Source: Glebionis coronaria (Eukaryota; Streptophyta; Magnoliopsida; Asterales; Asteraceae). Taken from it: a stretch of 64,000 nt of DNA. A program made the translations under genes and the position numbers. The stretch covers positions 27,555,394 through 27,619,393 of the forward strand of contig CM046882.1 of the NCBI GenBank assembly GCA_025667525.1, in the 5' to 3' direction. This document shows, in pieces, positions 46,012 through 57,500 of this stretch; the first letter of the stretch is position 1, and every line of letters starts with the position of its first letter. Below the pieces are notes generated by a model. The model had not been told where the DNA came from, searched no databases, and saw nothing but the letters and a program-made list of their open reading frames with translations.

Positions 46012-46443
46012 AGGGTGGAAACGAGTCGAGTCGAGTTTGAGCTCGGATCATTTAAGTTTTATAATGCTCGAGATCGAGTTCGGCTTGTTTCGAGCCTTAT
46101 TATTAAAGCTCGGGTTCGGCTCCTGGTATGCTAGATAAGCTCGGGCTCAACTCGAGCTCGACTCGTTTATATAATTTGACAATGTAAAAGTAAAATTTGA
46201 CTCTAGCTCGGCTCGTAATATATCTAAATTATGCTCGTTAATAAGCCCGTTAAGAAGCTCGTATATAAAACATTAGGCTCGTTAGCCGAAACGAGCTTTG
46301 TACGTAAAGCTCGAACTCGTTTAATAAATGAGCTACAACTTAGACTCGAACTCGGGATCGAGCTCGATTAAGCTCGGCTCGTCTGTACTTTTTATCAATC
46401 TGATCTCGAACTTTTCACGAACAGCTCTGCTCATTTCCACCCT
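46012..46443. repeat. AGCTCG-rich dispersed repeat with inverted ends
   Basis: 432 bp bounded by AGGGTGGAAACGAG and the complement of AGGGTGGAAATGAG (13 of 14 match). The interior is full of GCTCG/CGAGC, AGCTCGAG and CTCGGCTCG words, so both strands can fold heavily. This resembles a common dispersed plant repeat. No protein and no clear target duplication. Confidence 0.75.
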
Positions 46444-46576
46444 ATTTGCAATGTCTGATATAGTTTTCATGTTACACTAACACTTTGTACCTAGTTATGT
46501 TTCATCTAATTTGATTTATACCATAGGACAAGGGTCTAATTTATGCTAAAGTCATGGGATAGGGTGAACATTTCAT

Positions 46577-46835
46577 CTCGAATCTCGAAATAGAACTGAA
46601 ATCGTATCGGAACCGTACTGATTTTTGGTACTCGAATCCCATTCGATACGGTACCGGTACTATGAAATAAGATGAAGAAAAACTCGGTACCACTAATTCG
46701 GTACGGGACTGGTACCAAATAAAATGAAGAAAAATTCGGTACCCATAAAAAACAAGAAATTTCCGATTTTCCGCTACCGGTACCGACACCGATATCCGAA
46801 TTTCGTTCGGTACAGTAGCGTACCATTAATTTAGA
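46577..46835. repeat. GGTACC-rich cryptic repeat
   Basis: About 260 bp rich in CGGTACC, GGTACCG and CGATACGG words separated by AT-rich spacers. It is self-complementary, analogous to the AGCTCG repeat 130 bp upstream but with a different core hexamer. The short minus-strand frames over it are products of the simple composition. Confidence 0.7.
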
Positions 46836-48179
46836 GTCCTATGGTTGGCACACCCTGCCTGACCTATGGTCCCCTCAACACATTACTTACTTACAAGTTA
46901 CTCCCAGTTAAACACTAGGGGGATGTTTGGTACAATGGAATGAAATGCAAAGAAACGAAATCAGAGCCATTTCTTGTGTTTGTTAAGTCAAAGAATGGAA
47001 TTGGAGAATTGGATTTTGATTCTCATTCCATTGTTTTGATTCTTCTTAAAAGATGAAGAAACATGAATAATGGAATTTTTCAAAAAAGGTCATTCTTTTT
47101 TTAGTCATATTGAGAATTATGAAAATTATATTTTAAAAACTTTAACACCCAACTTTTCTAATTTGCTAGTGCTTAATCTTCTACACATAAGAACAAGTTG
47201 TATTTCTTTCTTCTTATTTTGGATCCACGTATGCAATAAATTTTTTACCATAAAACTTTCTTTCTTATTGCTATATGTCCATCGTCAAAAAAATGGCCAA
47301 ATTTAAAAAAGAATTCTCATGTTTTTTAAGTGTTTGAAGACATGAATGTAAATTTTTCGATGGCGAGAATAAGAGTAAGTTTTGACTCGACCGTGCGTGT
47401 TGAGCACTTAGCTTCGATTCCCTTAACTTTATATTAGGCTAAGTCTCTTAAATGAGCACGAGAAATGATAGAGTTAATTAAGTTACTATGCTAAACGTAG
47501 ATTACTCGTATTCTTTCAAAAACTCATGTGTTCTCGTTATTTGCTTATTTTCCCTTCACTTGTAAACATATTTTGCTTAATAAGTATTGGCTTAGCAGTT
47601 TAGTCTTAATTGTTGTTTCTAGTCTTTTCTAGTAGCTTCCATGTAATTAAATTGAGAAAACATTAAGGTATCGCTAGCGTCACAGTTTTGAAGTATTGGT
47701 AACCCGAATAATCGAAAGCTTTACCTAATAATAAAATGTTACAAATTAGGTGCTGAAGTAGATGCTCATTGCTTTATTTAACCACTGTAAAAAAACATCG
47801 TTTTTATGTAATCATATTGTTTATTATTCCAACCAAATCTGTCCATTAATCACTTTATTTTAATATTAGTATATGACAAGTTACTTAATTATGATATGGT
47901 TTTATGTTCGATGTAATTCTGTCGAATGATCCTTGTAAACTTATCAACAAGAACTGCAAATCATCATTTGAATACTTATAAATCAATTCATTTAATATAA
48001 AATAAAAAATAACCTATCAATCTTATTATGTTCATCATAAATGTCAGATATAGATAGAAAAATATTCAGTTAGTAAATTTTTTGATACCATCGTTGTATT
48101 ACAACCAAACAAGTAAATGAATTATTCATCATATTCTTTGCGTTGATTCTCTGACTTTACCAAACAAGAGAAATATTAC
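46836..48179. other. Gene-free stretch with one hAT-like terminus
   Basis: At about 46919 GGGGATGTTTGGTACAATGG resembles the left end of the 3593-4647 element. No convincing partner end was found; ACCAAACAAG at 48155-48164 is a weak candidate. Remainder AT-rich without coding potential. Confidence 0.4.
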
Positions 48180-48754
48180 TTAAAAAAAATTAAAATATAG
48201 TTATAAATAAAAAATTACTTAAAACAATTAATATTAATATTCTATTAAGAAATATTAAATAAAGTAATACTAAAAAGCTTATTAATTAAATAGTTATTAT
48301 TAGAATAATTATCATAAAAAAATAAAGAATCAAATTATTTTCATTAAAATTATTACTATAAATAAAAAAATATTTTTATAATAGTAATATATTAAAATAG
48401 TAATTATTAACAAAATAATTAATATAAAAGTAAAAAATAATATTAAATATTATTTATATTGGTATGAAATATTCATTATCAAAAAGTAAAAAATAAAAGA
48501 TAATATAAACAAATATTATTTTTATCATTTTTATGATTAATATTTTGGTATTTACATATTAACTAATAATAGTAATAATAATAATAAAATAATAATAATA
48601 ACTAAATAAATAAATATTATTATTATCATTTAATATTTATTATTGTTATTATTTACTATTAAATATTATTAAAATACAATTAAATATTACAATAATAATT
48701 TATTTATTATTTATTATTATAATATTAATATTATTATTTATTATTATTATATTA
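48180..48754. repeat. AT-only low-complexity tract
   Basis: About 570 bp made almost wholly of A and T, dominated by AAT/ATT and TAA/TTA triplets (notably 48565-48620 and 48700-48750). Only scattered G or C. It directly precedes a MITE. Confidence 0.9.
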
Positions 48755-49140
48755 GTGTAAGGTTATTTTCAGAACCAAATAAATGTACAGAACTGCGAGA
48801 ACCACCTTTATTCTCATAAAAATGCATATGTATTTTCATTATTATGTTTAAATTAACATTTAATAATTGTTTTATTGGTTATAAATCCGAGTGTGATGAT
48901 CGATATAAAGAGTGCACATGTGTTTTCATATTATTCAATGAAAAGATAGTTATAATACATACAAAACAAAAACATGTGCATGGTCCTAGGATACATGTTC
49001 CTAGTGACCTACGACAATGAAAATTTATATATTTCAACCTAATGAACTAACCTATTGAATATACATGTGCATTTTAATAGTAAAAAAGGTGGTTCTCGCA
49101 GTTCTTTACATTTATTTGGTTCTGAAAATAACCTCACCCA
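48755..49140. mobile_element. MITE with about 50-bp inverted ends
   Basis: Left end GTGTAAGGTTATTTTCAGAA and right end (complement) GGGTGAGGTTATTTTCAGAA pair over some 50 bp, including GTACAGAACTGCGAGAACCA against its near-perfect complement. Near-identical 10-bp flanks TATTATATTA / TAGTATATTA look like a target duplication of the 9-11 bp Mutator-like type. No coding capacity. Confidence 0.78.
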
Positions 49141-49789
49141 TAGTATATTATACTAGGCGAGTACCCACGCATAGCGGCGGAAATTGCAACACGATATAAA
49201 ATTAACGATACACTACTGTTGTAAAATCAAAATAACTAAAAATAGTTGTAACACGCAGTAATTCAATGCTAGAAAAAATATTAAATAAACTTGTTCAAAA
49301 CAATATTTAACACCACACATCATCGCGTAAAACTTTTTAATACACGACATTTGAGGTGTAACATCGAAAATTTCTAACAACAGTATTTAACTTTTCAATG
49401 TTTAGAGTCATCATTCTTGCATAAATACATTCATAACTTGAAATATATCTAAGTTGTTAAGTGGAAAGAAATACTAAACATAATTTTATATCATTCTACA
49501 TATATCCTTAGCATAATGGATTACTATTTTCGGTCTCCAAAGAAGACTACAACAAAGATGAACAATCAGCAAAATGTATACCCAATAAACAATGTCAAAC
49601 AGACTAAATTTCAAATTTCAGAAAGCACAATAGTTACATATTAAAAAGAATGGGTGAGATATAAAAAGACCATGATTTGAGTGATTTTGAATACATCAGA
49701 TAACTTGTTCAAAAAAAGAATACATTAGATAACTATTGCATTAACCAAACTGACTTTAGTAAGAATAACCAATAAAGTAAATCTCAGTA

Positions 49790-49956
49790 GGGAAAAAACA
49801 TTACTTGGTGCTTGGTGAGACGTCTACGGAAGGCTCTTCTATTCTTTGGACGTAAATCAAGAGGCAAGTACGTTCTTGTATGTTTCCCTAAGAGCAAACT
49901 TTTGAGTGTGTGAAATCACAGTCAGCACATGAGCAATTGATGTCCTCATCACTTTG
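49790..49956 (-). pseudogene. RPL35: Ribosomal protein L35 (uL29) exon fragment in Helitron
   Basis: After a splice-acceptor-like TTTGCAG the minus strand reads KVMRTSIAHVLTVISHTQ, KFALRETYKN, then a frameshift, then PLDLRPKNRRAFRRRLTKHQ. This aligns with the central and C-terminal part of eukaryotic 60S protein L35 ([38 protein letters not shown]). The frame shifts near 49867, and the residues between the RRRLTKHQ block and the final MYFP-like tail (ATGTTTTTTCCC at 49801-49790) are missing. The N-terminal exon was not found. This is a captured or retained fragment and cannot make a working ribosomal protein. Confidence 0.85.
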
Positions 49957-51182
49957 CTGCAAACCAAAAGACATACTCGTCAATACCGACCAACAGTGAA
50001 ACAAGCTAAAAAACTCGAGCATAAAAACCAAACTAAATACACAGCATACATCCCTGATGTACAAATCGATATCATGCAGGCCAATTAAAGCTTCTATTAA
50101 TTAACAACTTTAACACTATAGAGTTTATACTAAAATTGGGCATAATAAACAGATAAAGACTCTCTTTTAATCATGGTACAATCACCAATTATTTTGTAAA
50201 TAAGACCCACAAATATTTCCATATAAGTCACTTGCAAGGCCATTGTTTACCAATACAGCTACTTGCAGGTCACACATATTAAAGAATTAGAATGCCACAA
50301 ATTTAACTTATTAGTCCACGGCCAATAGTTAGGTTTGGCATTAACATTGCTAAATCTAATGCACTTTAGGAATCAATATGTATGCTAAAAACTACAGTTG
50401 TACAAAGAATAGTTTCTAAAATCGGTGATAGCTTTTTTTATCGAATTATTTCGCTACTTATGTTTTCTTTAGTGTCACTATATGCCTTCATTAGGATGGT
50501 ATCTTTAGTTACCTAGTAATGTGAAACATATTAAAAAAATGAAAATCTTTTTACATATGTAATGCACATTAAAACTTGGAATTTATACGATTAATTTCCT
50601 AGATAAAAGAAATCACAACAACATCAGGTCGCACACCCTCTATCGCATGTGCATCTTGTCACATCATATTACACAATCTTAATAGAAATGATCATATTTA
50701 GATAATTAATAGCAAGAAATAGACCTTATCAGAATCTAGCTAGCTGTATTGAGATAACATACTAAGCTGTATAGATACTAATGCTCACATTTTCAAAAAT
50801 TAAATATTTAACTCAACAATAAACCAAATTATTACGATGAAAGTGACAACCACCACCCGTTTTGACCCGCTAGACCATTTTCCACATTTAAACTCAATAT
50901 ATCAAAGTATTCACTTGTTTTTCTGGAAGGAGTGCCAAAATAACAAGGAAGATGTGATATATGTAATGTTAAATAACCTACCCAACTTATTCATGGATGA
51001 GATCCGACATATATAAAGGGTTCATGTGCTTCACAATTAACAAATGTTACTATGCACCCTTCCTGCTACAAACATGGAATTATTAAATCACACATCATTC
51101 TTGGTTGCTACTAATATTTTATATAGTAAAACAAAGTGGTCGTATATCAAAAGGAATATTCACCCGTAAACATACCTTATAC

Positions 51183-51293
51183 TCTTTCTTTATAGTCTCG
51201 GTCATATTCAGTGCCACTGAAATCATCCTTCGAAATGATGTCATCGAATAAATCATCACATACAAATTCTTGCACAGTTTCATTTATGCTCAT
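51183..51293 (-). other. Exon-like block, 37 codons, unidentified
   Basis: Minus-strand ATG at 51293 opens 37 codons (MSINETVQEF..FDDIISKDDF..RDYKER) ending exactly at a GTATAAG donor-like site. Acidic; no family recognised. It lies in the large Helitron between the block at 52041 and the L35 fragment. Confidence 0.45.
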
Positions 51294-52040
51294 TATAGAT
51301 CATTTGAGATATGAGAGTAAAGCTACAAAATAGTTCTCATAGTTAGCAACAAATAAAGGATCAAGGTCACAACGAACATCTTTTAGATGTGTAGGTCATT
51401 TAGCTCGCAAAACTCATGACGATCACCTTAGCTACAATTAATCTTACAAAGAGTTAGCATTCCGACTTCAAAATTGAAGAAATATTGTGTGTGATATCAA
51501 ATATTATTTCGTTATTATGAATAAGGGATTGTTACACATAGACATGGACTACAATTTTGGTGATATTCGAAAATTTTCATTACTCGACCAATTAGTGGCA
51601 CACTTGTTCCATTATTTTATGCATCTCATGCAGAAAAAACCAATATGGTACCTTCTTGGAGTCGCCAATACAATATCGTACGTGTACTAATTTTCAGGAC
51701 TTGGTAATCATTCACGTTTAGCCTACAAAAAGCCCATGTGAGTTGAGAAAATAGTCTATAAAGAACAGGCCGAATGATTATAAGATGGCTTAGTAAGTTT
51801 CAAATATAATGTTAAAGAGTAATTGTATGGGTGAACAATATCATATGCATTCCGTGCGTAAATGATGCTAGCTTGTCTTCGTTAAATAAGAAACTTGTAA
51901 GCACGGGAGTTGTACGTTACGGCCTAGAATGCCATTGGAAGTTAAAATATTTTCGAGTTAGGTCACATAATTTGTTTAAAATAAGCACCTAAGCAGAACT
52001 TAATTAATAAACCATCAGGAACAAAGCTAAAAGATCTTAC

Positions 52041-52122
52041 TTGATTCCACATTTATCAGCTGGTATGGAACACCATCAAGAGATCGAAATTTTACTCCAT
52101 TTTCAATATCCTTCCTAAGGCC
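52041..52122 (-). other. Exon-like block, 27 codons, unidentified
   Basis: 82 bp bounded by TTTTACAG and GTAAGA on the minus strand, fully open (GLRKDIENGVKFRSLDG then VPYQLINVES). The composition and clean splice sites suggest a real exon of a captured gene. I do not recognise the family. Confidence 0.5.
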
Positions 52123-53484
52123 CTGTAAAAGATGCAAACTATTTATTCATATACACATTTACTCATAAGCGGGCCGGTATATAGATAGGGGCTAAATGGG
52201 ACAGTAGCATAGAATGTATTTTATATGAACCATGGTATATTGTTTAATAAAAAGTTACGTAAGGGGAAACATATTGGCATTTCTAGTATTTAGAAGACGT
52301 ACTTTCTGATGCAGAATGTTGAAGCCTTGCATTCATGTAAATCTTGCAGCCTGCAAGATATACTTTTATCTGTGATTCATTTTCTCTGCCTAATAAACAT
52401 ACAATTTGTATTTGGACCTCCAAGAGCAAAAACACAGTAAAACCTATCATAATCAAAAAACCCCAAACAAATGTTAAGCATATCGTCAATCAAACCCGAC
52501 TACACCTGCATATAGATCAAACATGACACTGTCAAACCTTACCAAAAAAGAAGCCATAACCAAAACCACAAAACACCACCGAGACCATCAAAACATCAAC
52601 GAAACCACCAAAACTCAAACACCACCAGTTTTAGGTGGTGTTGATTGCGGATCCAGTTGATTGTGGTGGCATTGTCTGTGGCGGTGACAGATGTTGGTGG
52701 CAGTGGCCGTGGCATGGGTTTTAACGGGCGATGGGGACGATGACATGTGTGAGATGAATGTTTCTCTTAATGATAGCCATTCGACCAGAATCAAATGATG
52801 CCGATAATTTATAAGAATCAACATTTCCATAATCAAATGATGCCAGAGATACTTTGAATTAATTAAGGATCCTGCCATTAATTGTGTGTTTCCATTAATC
52901 ACAAAAATCTATTTTTTTCTGTTTCAACTCAAACTATACGGTTTCAAACTTTCCATATATATAAAATTGACTTTTCAACAATATTTAATAGTAGATATAA
53001 TTTTGTTTCCTGTGTTTCTTAAAATCATATGTCAACAACATTTTTTTTATTCACAATAGGAAAGCCTATGCCAAATCCAATAATGACGGTATAAATAAAC
53101 CAGTTTATCGAAAAAAAATGTGTGTTCAAGAAATTCTAATAAGGAAGGATACTATGTCAATTTATCATACACTACGAAAATCAAAAATCAGTTGGAATGA
53201 CCATTCCAAGCTTTTTAATCTTATAGCATTTGACTTCCTAATATCCTCTTATGTGTTTAAAAAAAACTCAAAAGACCCATTGGATATAAACTACAAGAAG
53301 CAGATGACCATTGACACTAATAATAACAAATCTCACACACCTTTAAAAAACATATGATGGGAGTTACTAATGGTGGCCGCAGTGAAGGCCACGCTGCAAG
53401 GTTTGCCCAAAATCCTAAATGCACGGCGGTTCGATTGCTCGTTCGACGGAGTGATATAAACCTAAAAAAATAGAAGGAAAAAAC

Positions 53485-53571
53485 CCCAGTTGATATCATA
53501 GTGATTCGCAGCAACCCTTTTACGACGTCCACGTCTAGATTCATTAGATGCATCAATTTCTGCAGTCAGTC
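53485..53571 (-). other. Exon-like block rich in Arg/Lys, unidentified
   Basis: After a TTTTTTTAG acceptor the minus strand is open for about 28 codons (LTAEIDASNESRRGRRKR then VAANHYDINWG), ending near a possible GT donor. The basic run RRGRRKR could be a nuclear-localisation-like patch. Family unknown; inside the large Helitron. Confidence 0.4.
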
Positions 53572-54231
53572 CTAAAAAAAATTAAAATAAAACCTCATAA
53601 AAAACTGAATATACCTTGCGGTTACAGCTTCAAAGATACAAATCTCGAATAAATCAGATCAACCGCATAAGAAAACAGCCACCTAAAGAATATATACCCA
53701 AATCACCAGAGAATGATTTAAACACAAAGAATATTTACCCAAATCACATATCATTTCATACCAAAGACCATAAACCATCGAAGATCCAATTCATCACAGT
53801 CTATATGTGTGATGATCTATGGTGGTGGATGTGGTGGGGGCTGTGACTTGTAGAGAGAGAAAGATGGAGGCTCGTAGAAACTTAAACCAACAACCAATAT
53901 CCTCAACCGGAACTACCTGAAACCACCTAAACCATCGAAAGATGGTGGCGGATTGGCAGATCAAGAAGGAGGTAATATAATTGTGGCGGCTGCGTATTTT
54001 TTTAGGGTTTAGGCAGACAAATAAGATGGTTGTGTGTGTTTTTTTATGTGTGAGATACAGCTTTTATTAGATAGTACCTATTTTCAACCATTTTATATTT
54101 ATAAACATTTCAATTATAAGGATACAAAAATACAAATAAGAAGTATAGATTTTAGTGGGACCCATAAATTTTCAACAATTCTAGATTTAACTTTCAACCA
54201 TTTGGATTTTTACTTTATAAGATAGTAGAGA

Positions 54232-54903
54232 TATTATTTACTTTTGTTGTTATTATTTTTTATTACAATTATTTCTAATTATTATTCAAAGATTTTAAAA
54301 AAAATTGAATTACTAACCAACCAAACACGATAATCGAAGGTGTTCTGCCATGATTCCTAGCACTCTAGATATAACCTATCACTATCACAATTTAACATTG
54401 TTAATACAATCGAGAATAAACTCAAAATTAAGAGAGGTATAGTTTGACGCAGCGACACTCAACATAACCACCACATTTCCAAAGCCCATCATATAAGGCC
54501 TTTGTTAAAGTCCGTAGTCTTTACACAAAAGATGTGATGAAAAGTAAACGCTTGTCGCAACGCACAGGTTCCACTCCGTCTCATTACTAACAGTTTATCA
54601 TTTTAGATTATAATACAATCGAGAATAAGCCCAAACTAGAGAGAGGTATGGGCCAGATTTCCAACAGCCAGATTTCCAAAGCCCATGTATATAACTATTT
54701 ATTAAAGTCGGTTGGCCCATTCGTATTTAGTTTCCTAATTTCTAACCTATTACCTATATACAAAGTCCAAAACAGGTACTAAACGTAAATAACCGATACA
54801 ATTACTAATAATTTTGAGTTTTGATCGATCCATCGATTGTTCAATCACCATTCTTCTGCATTCTTTTGGTTTTTCTTAAAAGGTGAGGCAGCAACAAATT
54901 GTG
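54232..54903. other. F-box gene upstream region
   Basis: About 670 bp between the Helitron 5' end and the F-box/LRR start codon. The words AATACAATCGAGAATAA and AGAGAGGTAT recur (about 54406-54442 and 54610-54646), so it holds a short diverged direct duplication. A TATA-like CTATATA lies at 54755-54761. The 5' leader is probably short. Confidence 0.5.
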
Positions 54904-55842
54904 ATGGAACGACTTGGAGAGGATGAAATCTTCTGCTTATACGAACGAATTACCAACCGAGTGGACAAAAGATCATTTTCTAATGTTTGCAAGAAATTCT
55001 TAAAAGTTGCATCTTTTCACCTTCGTTCGATAAACACCGAGTCTCCTAATCTACTATTTGATACACTAATTGCATCTCCGAAAATGTTCACATTTGAATG
55101 CCACAAACCATTCTCCAATAACCACTTGAAACTGCTTGCTGAGTCATGTCCAAATATCGAGCATCTAAATCTTTCTAAATGGTCTTACCCTGATTATCGT
55201 GAGATGGATAAGCTGGAGTTTGATGATGACGGCTTGTGTGCAATCGCAAATGCTTGTGGTCATTTGCTTTACGTGACTCTAAATTGGAGGTTACACTTTA
55301 CGGAAATAGGTATTGGTTCCCTTGTAAAATCATGCAAGAATTTAAGATTATTAAGTTTGGATTTATGCAGTGCAAATGTCACTGATGAATCATTGAATAT
55401 GATTGGAGAGGCGACTTGTTTAAAAGAGTTATCTTTGGAAAGCTGTTATTTGATTACTGATTTGGGTTTAGAGTATTTGGCTAATGGGAAATTAAAGCAT
55501 TGTTTGGAGACACTCGACCTAAATTATTGTGGTAAGATCACGGATAATGGTATCATCCACTTGAATAAATTGGTAAGTCTAAGAACCATGTTTTTGACTA
55601 AGTGTGGTGCTACTAATATCACAGACTATGGTGTTGTGGCCCTATGTGAGCTCCCAAATCTTGAGAGATTATATTTGAATTTCTTGACCAAGATAACGGA
55701 CATTTCATTGCTTGAAATCGGTCGTAAGTGTTTGAAGATACGTCTGTTAAATTTGAGGGGTTGTAACAGAATTACCAGTGGTGGTTTGCGGTCTTTTTCT
55801 CGGCGAAAACCCAATTGTGATGTCCTGCACGGAGCTCGGTAG
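54904..55842 (+). CDS. F-box/LRR-repeat protein
   Basis: Single-exon gene of 312 residues. The upstream-extended frame opens with GTG at 54883; the first ATG in frame is 54904 (MERLGEDEIFCLYERI), which I choose. Residues about 4-45 form a degenerate F-box-like segment (LGEDEIF..YERITNRVDKRSFSNVCKKFLKVA). The rest is a run of cysteine-containing leucine-rich repeats, with units such as LNLSKW, LSLDLCSANVTDESL, LSLESCYLITDLGLEYL, LDLNYCGKITDNGI, LYLNFLTKITDISL and LNLRGCNRITSGGL. Proteins of this type act as substrate receptors of SCF (Skp1-Cullin-F-box) ubiquitin ligases, with the LRR arc binding the target. The specific substrate cannot be told. No stop or frameshift interrupts it. It is the only apparently intact protein-coding host gene here. 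Confidence 0.87.
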   Translation: MERLGEDEIFCLYERITNRVDKRSFSNVCKKFLKVASFHLRSINTESPNLLFDTLIASPKMFTFECHKPFSNNHLKLLAESCPNIEHLNLSKWSYPDYREMDKLEFDDDGLCAIANACGHLLYVTLNWRLHFTEIGIGSLVKSCKNLRLLSLDLCSANVTDESLNMIGEATCLKELSLESCYLITDLGLEYLANGKLKHCLETLDLNYCGKITDNGIIHLNKLVSLRTMFLTKCGATNITDYGVVALCELPNLERLYLNFLTKITDISLLEIGRKCLKIRLLNLRGCNRITSGGLRSFSRRKPNCDVLHGAR

Positions 55843-56329
55843 GAGTACTGGAAAGCCGATGCCAAAGGAATGTTATGAATACTAAGTAATACTCATCGCT
55901 GTCAGATATGTTAGAAATTACTGTACCTTTTTTCTGTCAATACAAGTTTATCTAGGATTTGTATATGTTCGTACTAAACTTGTGCGGACTTACAGTTTAG
56001 TTATGTTAGAATTTAAGAAGAGATGTATGAAGCAGAAATGTGGTTCACCTTTGTTCAATATCCATTTACGCTTGTTAGGTGTATTTACGAAATTTCGTTG
56101 CCTGAGAAACATCTGAGCATTTATAGTTTTGATATTACACAGATCCGTTAAGGATTATTTGTACTTCTTAATCGTTGCATCAAGATTATATAGTAAGAAA
56201 TGTGTTAACATACACACATCATATATACTTATATACTATTACAACAGTTCCTAACAACAGAACTAATATTGTTTTCCCATTATGTTTACAACTGTTCTAA
56301 CTTAACTTCTGAAGTAACAAAATACAATT
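55843..56329. other. F-box gene 3' flank
   Basis: AT-rich downstream sequence that should hold the 3' UTR. No other feature seen. Confidence 0.5.
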
Positions 56330-56646
56330 ATGGTCGAATTAGTGACCCGTGACTAGACCGGGTTAACCTGGTGGCTGAATCGGTGATCCGGTGACTCGAT
56401 TGGATTTGACCCAGTGGTCAAACCCGTGCACCGGTTACTCGACTGAATTGACTCAGTGGTCAGAGCCGTGCACCGGTGACTCGACCGAGTTGGCCCAGTA
56501 ATCGATTTCGTGACCCGATGGCTCGACCGGGTTAACCCGACGGTCAAATCCCGTGACCCGGTGACAGGACCGTGTTGACTCAGTGGTTGATCCCATGACC
56601 CGATGACACGACCGGGTGGGCACGATGGTCAAAACCGTGACTCGAT
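56330..56646. repeat. Third locus of the about 42-bp minisatellite
   Basis: About seven to eight diverged units with the same word order as the array in the Helitrons (GACCCGGTGACTCGA, GGTCAAACCCGTG, CCGGGTTAACCCG). No Helitron ends flank it. Units are more diverged from each other than in the duplicated arrays, so it is an older copy. Confidence 0.85.
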
Positions 56647-57500
56647 CGAGATCACATAGTGGTTATTCATTAAGTCACAACAAGACACATTACACAAACA
56701 CCCCGCCTGTTCCAAGCTTTTCACTTAAATGGTTTTCAATCTCAGTAAATTCTGGCAACATAGCAGTAACATTGGTATACTATTTCAAGTTGTGGGAGGG
56801 CCACTGCCCTCTTTGGTCCTCACATAGCTCCGGGCCTCCGCCCTTGGTTGTATCTCACTCGATTGACCGAGGGCCGGACTCGATCGTCACATAACATTGG
56901 TATACTACTAGACTCCATATTGTTTCGAGCGATAAGATAGTGTTGTTGGTCGTATCTCTCGTATAGAGTAATGCATAGACAATATTTGAGCTTTGTTTAT
57001 TAGCTACATAAACTATCTATCTATTATCTATTATCTATTATCTATTATCTGTTATCTAATAAAATAGAGTTTTTTACAAATTTTTAAAGCAACTAATGTA
57101 CAAGTTTATAAGCAACCCCTAATTAATTTTTTCCAAAAATACTAAGACCTACTATTACGCCACGTGTACAACTGAATTTTTGGAAATCTTTTAATTTGCT
57201 ACCAAATTTAATATTTAGAAAAAGGTTGAATCCTATATGCTTTAGTTTAATAATTTTGTTTTATCATTTAAACTTATAATCAGTTGACTTTAACTTACAT
57301 AATTTTCAAGATAGCTTGGAAAGTACAACACACGATCGATCATTATTTTTCATCCCATATTCAATCGTATCAATTTTCCCCTTTTGACTAAATGTAAGAA
57401 AACTGTTCCCTTTAAATGTTGGTTTAGTATCAAAACAACTGTATGGCCATAATAAAATGGCATTAATTTGAGATTTTAACTATAGCAAGCGATATAGTAA
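56647..57500. other. Gene-free stretch with heptanucleotide microsatellite
   Basis: 56800-56890 is a GC-richer block with no recognised frame. 57016-57058 is a short microsatellite of about five CTATTAT units. Nothing else supported. Confidence 0.5.

Larger units (their letters stand above)
49153..54231 (-). mobile_element. Large Helitron carrying gene fragments, about 5.1 kb
   Basis: 5' end TCTCTACTATCTTATAAAG at 54231, preceded by A. 3' end at 49153: a GC-rich imperfect hairpin (CCGCCGCTATGCGTGGG), TACTCGC, CTAG, then T. Both ends resemble those of the short Helitron at 17659-18399, and both share a TTTTCAACAATTCTA word near the 5' end. No Rep/helicase is visible. The interior has several exon-like blocks with splice sites on the minus strand, including a ribosomal protein L35 fragment. 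The pairing of the two ends is inferred from matching family and orientation; two separate elements cannot be excluded. Confidence 0.68.

Noticed and set aside
54883..54903. GTG start extending the F-box protein by seven residues
   Set aside because: GTG starts are not expected for a plant nuclear gene; ATG at 54904 is the first in frame and fits the family N-terminus.
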